A stretch of 64,000 nucleotides of DNA from Burkholderia gladioli (GTDB lineage Bacteria; Pseudomonadota; Gammaproteobacteria; Burkholderiales; Burkholderiaceae): positions 3,782,001 to 3,846,000 of the forward strand of contig NZ_CP009322.1 in assembly GCF_000959725.1 (NCBI RefSeq). The letters are read 5' to 3'. The translations under genes and the position numbers were made by a program. Positions 54,704-64,000 of this stretch are shown in pieces. Under the pieces are notes generated by a model that was given only the letters and a program-made list of their open reading frames with translations, was not told the origin of the DNA and made no database searches. Numbering within the stretch: the first letter of the stretch is position 1; every line of letters begins with the position of its first letter.

Positions 54704-56398
54704 ATGCCGCTTCGTCTGAATGCATCGTTGTGCTGTCTGGGGTGGCTCGTCGCGATGTCGGCGGGAGGATGGGCGCGGGCGGCCGAGCCGGCCGCGGTGC
54801 CGGCCAGCGAGGTGCAGGCGCGGGCGGTGGCTTCTTCGAAGGGGGCGGCGTCTGCCTCGGTCGCTTCGGCTGTTTCACCTGCTTCGGCGACGACGGGCCG
54901 TCCGTCCGCCGACGACAGCGCGAACGCAGGCGCCGATGCGCATCGCGCGCCGAATGGCGGCGGCGAGTTCATTCCGGTGCCGCCCGAAACCAGCGCCGTG
55001 ACGCGCCACTCGATCCGGCTCGATGGCCGCGCCATCGACTACACCGCGACGGCAGGCAACCTGCTGCTGCGCGACGATGCGGGGCAGGCCACGGCCAGCG
55101 TCTTCTATATTGCATACACGGCGAATGGCCGGCGCGCCTCGCAGCGGCCGGTCACCTTCCTGTTCAACGGCGGCCCCGGCGCCGGCACCATGTTCCTGAT
55201 GATGGGCTCGTTCGGCCCGAAGCGCGCACGCACGGCCAGCCCCGATATCAGCGGACCCGCGCCCTACGATCTCGCCGACAATCCCGACAGCCTGCTGGCA
55301 CAGACCGACCTGGTCTTCATCGACGCGGTGGGCGCCGGCTTCTCGCGCGCGGTCGGCCATGCGACCGGGAAGAATTTCTGGGGCGTCGACAGCGATCTCG
55401 ATGCCTTCGATCATTTCATCGAGCGCTACCTGACGGTGTACCAGCGCTGGGATTCGCCGAAGTACCTGCTCGGCGAATCCTATGGCACGGCGCGCGCGGC
55501 GATGCTGGCGTATCGCCTGAACGATCGGAGCAACATCGCCTTGAACGGGGTGATCCTGATGTCGTCGGTGCTCGATTCGGCGGCGTTCTCGCCAGGTTCG
55601 GATTTCGAAAGCGAAAGCTATTTGCCGAGCTTCGCCGCTGTCGCCTGGTATCACGATCGCCTTTCGCCCAGGCCGCCGAACCTGCCCGCGTTTCTCGACG
55701 AAGTTCGTGCCTTCGCGCGCGGCCCTTATAAGCAGGCGCTCGCGCAGGGGGATGCCTTGCCCGATGCCGAGCGCGATGCGATCGCGGCGCGCATCGCCGC
55801 TTATACGGGACTCGACGTGTCATATATAAAGGAGGCGCGGCTGCGCATCGGGCCGTCGCGGTTCCGCAAGCAGTTGCTGCGCGGCGAGTCGCGTAATCTG
55901 GGGCGCTACGATGCGCGCTTCAAGGGTATCGACTACGACGATGCGGGTGAGCATGGCGATTTCGATGCATCGGCGACCAGCATCTCCAGCGTATTCGACG
56001 CGGCGCTGCATCGACATCTGGCGCAGGATCTCGACTACCGGCCGAACGACCGCTATCGCGTTTTCAACGATGCCGCCTTGCGGCAATGGGATTGGAAGCA
56101 TCGCGAATGGTGGGGCGAGCAACTGGCGGTGCCCTATGCCGCCGGTGATCTCGCCGAGGCGATGCGGCAGAACCCGAAGCTGCGGGTGATGTCGCTGAAC
56201 GGCTATTTCGATCTGGCGACGCCGTTCTATGCCACTGAATATGCGCTGTCGCATCTCGGGCTCGACAAGTCGCTGCGTCCGAACCTCGAACTGCGCTACT
56301 ACCCTACGGGGCACATGATCTACCTCGACGATGCTGCCTTGCATGCGATGAAGAACGATCTCGCGCGCTTCTATGAGGGCGCGACGGCAGGTCGGTGA
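54704..56398 (+). CDS. S10 serine carboxypeptidase, secreted
   Basis: A 564-residue member of the S10 serine carboxypeptidase family. Signal peptide MPLRLNASLCCLGWLVAMSA is followed by a low-complexity Ala/Ser/Thr stretch to about residue 80. The catalytic triad is visible as Ser in LLGESYGTARA, Asp in NGYFDLATPF and His in TGHMIYLD. The substrate-side NGGPGAGTM and GAGFSRAVG motifs are intact. It probably removes C-terminal residues from exported peptides. It has its own long terminator before the rRNA promoters. Confidence 0.92.
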   Translation: MPLRLNASLCCLGWLVAMSAGGWARAAEPAAVPASEVQARAVASSKGAASASVASAVSPASATTGRPSADDSANAGADAHRAPNGGGEFIPVPPETSAVTRHSIRLDGRAIDYTATAGNLLLRDDAGQATASVFYIAYTANGRRASQRPVTFLFNGGPGAGTMFLMMGSFGPKRARTASPDISGPAPYDLADNPDSLLAQTDLVFIDAVGAGFSRAVGHATGKNFWGVDSDLDAFDHFIERYLTVYQRWDSPKYLLGESYGTARAAMLAYRLNDRSNIALNGVILMSSVLDSAAFSPGSDFESESYLPSFAAVAWYHDRLSPRPPNLPAFLDEVRAFARGPYKQALAQGDALPDAERDAIAARIAAYTGLDVSYIKEARLRIGPSRFRKQLLRGESRNLGRYDARFKGIDYDDAGEHGDFDASATSISSVFDAALHRHLAQDLDYRPNDRYRVFNDAALRQWDWKHREWWGEQLAVPYAAGDLAEAMRQNPKLRVMSLNGYFDLATPFYATEYALSHLGLDKSLRPNLELRYYPTGHMIYLDDAALHAMKNDLARFYEGATAGR

Positions 56399-56462
56399 GG
56401 GTGATGTTGGTTGCGTGAGCAACCGAATTTCGCGTTTCTTCTTTTGGTATCAACGAGTTGCC

Positions 56463-56494
56463 ATGAAGGACGCCGCGCGAGCGGCGCCCTTCAT
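56463..56494 (+). terminator. Strong terminator upstream of the rRNA operon
   Basis: ATGAAGG-CGCCGC pairs with GCGGCG-CCTTCAT around a four-base loop (one mismatched pair), then GCATTTTCTTT. It insulates the rRNA promoters from the carboxypeptidase transcript. A smaller GGTTGC/GCAACC hairpin lies 40 bases earlier. Confidence 0.8.
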
Positions 56495-56515
56495 GCATTT
56501 TCTTTGCGAAAACGC

Positions 56516-56544
56516 TTGCAGGAAGGCGATGGGCTGCTTAGAAT
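56516..56544 (+). promoter_or_regulatory. rRNA promoter P1
   Basis: TTGCAG and TAGAAT separated by exactly 17 bases, with an AT-rich tract upstream that may serve as UP element. Confidence 0.65.
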
Positions 56545-56688
56545 CACGCCTCTTTCGCGCTAACGGAAACGCGGTGCGAAAGAGGAAGCAAGGTTGGATG
56601 GGTTGAGCGCTAGGTTGGATCGGCAGCTGGCTCGTTTAGCTGAGAAGTGATCGACGCAGTGAGTTGATCGCGGCGCTGAAAAAAGTAG

Positions 56689-56717
56689 TTGACGCGCTGC
56701 GAAATGTTGATCATAAT
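56689..56717 (+). promoter_or_regulatory. rRNA promoter P2
   Basis: TTGACG and CATAAT separated by exactly 17 bases, preceded by GAAAAAAG and followed by a C/T-rich discriminator-like stretch, about 250 bases before the 16S gene. Confidence 0.75.
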
Positions 56718-56778
56718 CTCGCTTCTCTGCTGCTGAAAACGCAGCGCTGCTGAAGAAACCAAGTTGCTTCGCAGATAC

Positions 56779-56790
56779 GCTCTTTAAAAA
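56779..56790 (+). promoter_or_regulatory. boxA antitermination site in rRNA leader
   Basis: GCTCTTTAAAAA matches the boxA consensus (TGCTCTTTAACA) that recruits NusB/S10 for antitermination. Confidence 0.7.
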
Positions 56791-56794
56791 TCTA

Positions 56795-56816
56795 CAGCCG
56801 ATAAGTGTGGACGCTT
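56795..56816 (+). other. 5' arm of the 16S processing stem
   Basis: CAGCCGATAAG and the next eleven bases are complementary (with three G-U pairs) to the segment just after the 16S gene, forming a 22-base RNase III-type stem that encloses the 16S RNA. Confidence 0.85.
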
Positions 56817-56964
56817 GATGGCAGCGGTCCTGATCTCCGGATCAGGTCAGCAAAAGTATCAAGAGTCTCACACAAAAGTAAGTCAGGTTTGTGAAGCAAT
56901 TCATTAACCTGTCAGCTTTGAGTGAGCGACCGGTTCATTAGAACCGAAAACAGTAACAGGTATT

Positions 56965-58497
<1,533 letters not shown>

Positions 58498-58520
58498 CTC
58501 GAGCTAATACCGCGAAAGTT

Positions 58521-58542
58521 GAGCGTTCACGCTTATCGGCTG
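58521..58542 (+). other. 3' arm of the 16S processing stem
   Basis: The sequence ending in GCTTATCGGCTG is complementary to the leader segment before 16S (see 5' arm). Confidence 0.85.
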
Positions 58543-58561
58543 TAAATCAAGACAGACTCAG

Positions 58562-58638
58562 GGGTCTGTAGCTCAGTCGGTTAGAGCACCGTCTTGATAA
58601 GGCGGGGGTCGTTGGTTCGAATCCAACCAGACCCACCA
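58562..58638 (+). tRNA. tRNA-Ile (GAU)
   Basis: 77-base cloverleaf in the 16S-23S spacer. Acceptor GGGTCTG/CAGACCC, anticodon GAT in CTTGATAAG, T-arm GGTTCGAATCC, CCA encoded. Confidence 0.97.
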
Positions 58639-58674
58639 ATTGTCTGGCGGTAGAAACCTGAGACGTCTCTGTAT

Positions 58675-58750
58675 GGGGGCATAGCTCAGCTGGGAGAGCA
58701 CCTGCTTTGCAAGCAGGGGGTCGTCGGTTCGATCCCGTCTGCCTCCACCA
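58675..58750 (+). tRNA. tRNA-Ala (UGC)
   Basis: 76-base cloverleaf. Acceptor GGGGGCA/TGCCTCC, anticodon TGC in CTTTGCAAG, T-arm GGTTCGATCCC, CCA encoded. Confidence 0.97.
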
Positions 58751-58841
58751 ATCTTCAATGACAAACGTTCGGGTCAGTTGACTCGAGTCTTTGTCATTGG
58801 CGATTGAGCCAGTCAGAGGATATTGAAAGATATCGGCTGTC

Positions 58842-58853
58842 GTTCTTTAACAA
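58842..58853 (+). promoter_or_regulatory. boxA in the 16S-23S spacer
   Basis: GTTCTTTAACAA closely matches boxA and lies 200 bases before the 23S gene, as expected for antitermination into the large-subunit gene. Confidence 0.75.
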
Positions 58854-59045
58854 TCTAGAAGAAGTAGTAATTTGGATAGCGGAAGCGTCTATTGAGATGG
58901 GCGTGGAAACTATCCGGGTTGTGATTGTATCGATGTATCTCAAGATGATTCGAACTTCATGTTCGGCTCAATTGGAATACGGCACAAATGCGAGAACTCA
59001 ACCTGTAGCGGCCTGTCAAGCGAAAGCGAGACAGACTCGTTATAG

Positions 59046-61925
<2,880 letters not shown>

Positions 61926-62109
61926 ATAACCAGTCTGCGCCGATGTTCGCAGGTGCCAAGGCACCGCGGCCATCCCGTCCTGAGCCCAGCTCAGGATCTT
62001 GGAGCGCGACAGGTCATACAGATGGAGTCTCGTGTGCTGATACACACAACCCCATTACTACTTCTTCGAGATTGGTCGTGGCGCTCATAGCGACGCGACA
62101 ACCCCTTTA

Positions 62110-62224
62110 GCCTGATGACCATAGCGAGTCGGTACCACCCCTTCCCATCCCGAACAGGACCGTGAAACGACTCCACGCCGATGATAGTGCGGATTGCCCG
62201 TGTGAAAGTAGGTAATCGTCAGGC
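62110..62224 (+). rRNA. rrf: 5S ribosomal RNA
   Basis: About 115 bases, 185 bases after 23S. The termini GCCTGATGAC and GTCAGGC pair; CCATCCCGAACAGGACCGTGA is the conserved loop region (one base truncated here: CCATCCCGAACAGGACC). No tRNA lies in the 23S-5S spacer. Confidence 0.95.
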
Positions 62225-62237
62225 TTCCCTTCATGAC

Positions 62238-62270
62238 AACCCCCGTTGCCTCAAGGCAGCGGGGGTTTTG
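62238..62270 (+). terminator. Terminator of the rRNA operon
   Basis: AACCCCCGTTGCC pairs with GGCAGCGGGGGTT (one G-U pair) around a four-base loop, followed by TTG and TCTTTTT. Confidence 0.9.
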
Positions 62271-62291
62271 TCTTTTTCAGCCGCCAGAAAA

Positions 62292-63170
62292 TCAAGCGGC
62301 AATACTTCCCAACATCCCCTGCAGCGCTTCGTGCAGTGCTCGTAATGCGGCATCGCGCGCCCGTTTCCCGTATCTCAATGCGTGGACAACGTCCGGCAGC
62401 GGAAAGCGACGCTCCAGTTCAGCTGCCGTCATCACATCGTTGCTGATCGCCCGGTCGTTCAGGATCCCGAAACCGAGCCCCGATCCGATCGCGCTCTGTA
62501 TGCCGGCAAGCGATGGCGTTTCCGCCACGATGCGATGATCCATGCCGGCCTCGCGCAAGGTCGCCTGGGCCAGCCAGCCGTAATGGCATCCCGTGCCGAA
62601 TGTCACCAGCGGAATCGACTTGGCGACTGCCAACGGTGTGGCCGCCGAGGTGCACCAATGCAGCGACTCCCGCCAAAGCGGCGTATCAGCGCTGGTGATG
62701 CGATCGAGATAATCCTGGTGCACGGCAAGATCGAGCGTGTCCTGCGCCAACGCGTCCCGTAGCGCCGGACTCTGCATCACGCTGAGCTGCACCGTGGTAC
62801 GCGGATGTCGGCGCGAAAACTCCGCGAGCAAGGGAGCGACCCGATCCAGCCCGACCTGCTCCGGCACACCAAGACGAACACGCCCCTTCAGCCTCGACGG
62901 CGCGAAATAGGCGAGCGCATCGTCATGTGCGTCGAGAATGCGGCGAGCGTGGGCAAGCAGCGCCTCGCCATCGGCCGTCGCGACTAGTCGGCGCCCGTCC
63001 CTGCGCAGCAGCGTCCTGCCGAGCTGCGCCTCGAGGCGCTTGATCTTCCAGCTCACGGCGGATTGGCTCAGGTTCAGGCGATCCGCGGCGGCCGTCGCGC
63101 TGCCGGTATCCACCACAGTGCGCAAGGTCCGTAGCGTATCGATCGACAGACGCTGGTTCGGAGCACTCAT
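62292..63170 (-). CDS. LysR-family regulator
   Basis: A 292-residue LysR regulator with helix-turn-helix SIDTLRTLRTVVDTGSATAA and LSQSAVSWKIKRLEAQLG. The effector domain contains VRLGVPEQVGLDRVAPLL and LAGIQSAIGSGLGFGIL. It is divergent from the alpha/beta hydrolase with 110 bases between. The gap holds an inverted ATGACA/TGTCAT pair that could be its operator. Its stop faces the rRNA terminator. Confidence 0.92.
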   Translation of the reverse strand: MSAPNQRLSIDTLRTLRTVVDTGSATAAADRLNLSQSAVSWKIKRLEAQLGRTLLRRDGRRLVATADGEALLAHARRILDAHDDALAYFAPSRLKGRVRLGVPEQVGLDRVAPLLAEFSRRHPRTTVQLSVMQSPALRDALAQDTLDLAVHQDYLDRITSADTPLWRESLHWCTSAATPLAVAKSIPLVTFGTGCHYGWLAQATLREAGMDHRIVAETPSLAGIQSAIGSGLGFGILNDRAISNDVMTAAELERRFPLPDVVHALRYGKRARDAALRALHEALQGMLGSIAA

Positions 63171-63280
63171 CTCGACAGATCCATGACAAAAGTTGCGATT
63201 TATTCATAGTAGATGTCATTGGCGTCATTTGCAGAGGCTCCATAGACTGGATCGACAGTTGCCAATCAAGGAAATCCACG

Positions 63281-64000
63281 ATGACATCCCCCTGGAACCT
63301 GGCCCGCGCCGATGTCCTGATCGACGGCCGTCGAATTGCCACCGGCCATGTCGGCGAAGGGCCGCCCCTGGTGCTGGTCCATGGCACGCCCGCGCATTCG
63401 ATCGTCTGGCGCAACGTGATTCCCGCCTGTCGCGATGCGGGGTTCAGCGTCCACTGGTTCGACCTGCTTGGCTTCGGTGAATCCGAATGTCCGGTCGACG
63501 CGGACACGTCGGTGGCCGAGCAGGCACGCGTGCTCCAGCGCCTGCTCGAGCATTGGTCGCTCGACGCGGTGCATCTCGTCGGTCACGATATCGGCGGTGT
63601 CGCCGCGCTGCTGTATGCGATGAACGCCGGCGAGCGCTTACGCTCCCTGACGATCGCCGATGCGCCGGGCTACGATTCCTGGCCGTCGCCGACCTGGCGC
63701 GAGTTCCGCGATGATTACCAGCGTTTCGCGCGAGTCGATGCCGAGCGTCACCGCGAGCTGATGACACGGCAATTGAAGATGGCAGTGCACGACAAGTCGC
63801 GCATGACAGGTGAACTGCTGGCGTGCTACCTGAAGCCAATCAGCGGCGTGATCGGCCAGAGCGGGTTCTATCGCAACCAGGTCGCTCACTACGACTCCCG
63901 CTACACGGCGGATTTCGGCGAACGGCTGCCGAAGCTCGCCTTGCCCGTGCAGATCCTGTGGGGTGCGCAAGACGAATGGCAACCACTCGACTACGCCTAT
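63281..64000 (+). CDS. Alpha/beta hydrolase, epoxide hydrolase/dehalogenase type (5' part)
   Basis: The first 240 residues of an alpha/beta hydrolase that continues past the right edge with no stop. Oxyanion motif VLVHGTPAHS; nucleophile elbow VGHDIGGVAAL with Asp in place of Ser, as in haloalkane/haloacetate dehalogenases and epoxide hydrolases; acid region LWGAQDEWQPL near the end. The catalytic His must lie beyond the window. It has no signal peptide, so acts in the cytosol. Divergent LysR gene probably controls it. Confidence 0.85.
   Translation, partial: MTSPWNLARADVLIDGRRIATGHVGEGPPLVLVHGTPAHSIVWRNVIPACRDAGFSVHWFDLLGFGESECPVDADTSVAEQARVLQRLLEHWSLDAVHLVGHDIGGVAALLYAMNAGERLRSLTIADAPGYDSWPSPTWREFRDDYQRFARVDAERHRELMTRQLKMAVHDKSRMTGELLACYLKPISGVIGQSGFYRNQVAHYDSRYTADFGERLPKLALPVQILWGAQDEWQPLDYAY

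Noticed and set aside
58562..58750. Possible integration site at the tRNA genes
   Set aside because: The tRNAs lie within the rRNA operon and no integrase, direct-repeat boundary or foreign segment is seen.

Overview
This is a 64 kb window from a GC-rich betaproteobacterium. The complete rRNA operon near the right end (16S, tRNA-Ile, tRNA-Ala, 23S, 5S) has 16S signature stretches typical of Burkholderia. Dense LysR and MocR regulators, major-facilitator transporters and substrate-specific catabolic modules also fit a Burkholderia chromosome; placing it near the plant-associated gladioli/glumae/plantarii group is only an impression. I see no insertion sequence, prophage, CRISPR array or integrative element. 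Everything left of the rRNA operon reads as ordinary chromosomal accessory metabolism.

Layout. 1-2.7 kb: 3' half of a degradative HMG-CoA reductase, a small membrane protein and a TctA-type permease, probably mevalonate catabolism. 2.8-5.8 kb: an exported epoxide-hydrolase-type enzyme, a lipoprotein and a HypT-like LysR regulator. 6-10.5 kb: a dicarboxylate/amino-acid symporter, a duplicated-domain aspartate/glutamate racemase-like protein, a VOC protein and a homoserine-dehydrogenase-like enzyme, apparently one amino-acid module. 10.6-12.2 kb: a Rieske oxygenase and a 222-bp hexanucleotide repeat array. 12.3-16.2 kb and 16.2-19.7 kb: two transporter/enzyme/LysR catabolic modules (M20 hydrolase; D-2-hydroxyacid dehydrogenase). 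19.9-27.7 kb: a Met/Gln-rich secreted protein and cyoABCD (bo3 quinol oxidase), flanked by two MocR-type (GntR-aminotransferase) regulators.

28.1-35.1 kb is the most notable region: a complete eight-gene Nit1C (MSMEG_0572-0565 / sll0783-type) cluster. It encodes NitB, a nitrilase, a radical SAM enzyme, a GNAT, an AIR-synthase-like protein, a glycosyltransferase, a 94-residue protein and a flavin monooxygenase, tightly coupled on one strand. A MocR regulator is transcribed away from it, with 22-bp-phased direct repeats between them. Related clusters are linked to nitrogen starvation and to growth on cyanide, but their chemistry is not fully known. In the Pseudomonas versions I recall, the regulator is a sigma54 activator, so MocR control would be a departure.

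35.3-44.6 kb: hydrolases, a siroheme nitrite/sulfite reductase with its DUF934 partner, a LysR regulator, a periplasmic binding protein and an ATC-hydrolase plus N-carbamoylase pair (thiazoline or N-carbamoyl amino-acid breakdown). 44.7-56.4 kb: a small lipoprotein, a MoxR-type ATPase/VWA pair, an esterase, an SDR, a Tat-exported GH71/99-like protein with a beta-trefoil tail, a LysR/MFS pair and an S10 carboxypeptidase. 56.5-62.3 kb: the rRNA operon with two tandem promoters, boxA elements, long processing stems and a strong terminator. After it come a LysR gene and a truncated alpha/beta hydrolase running off the right edge.
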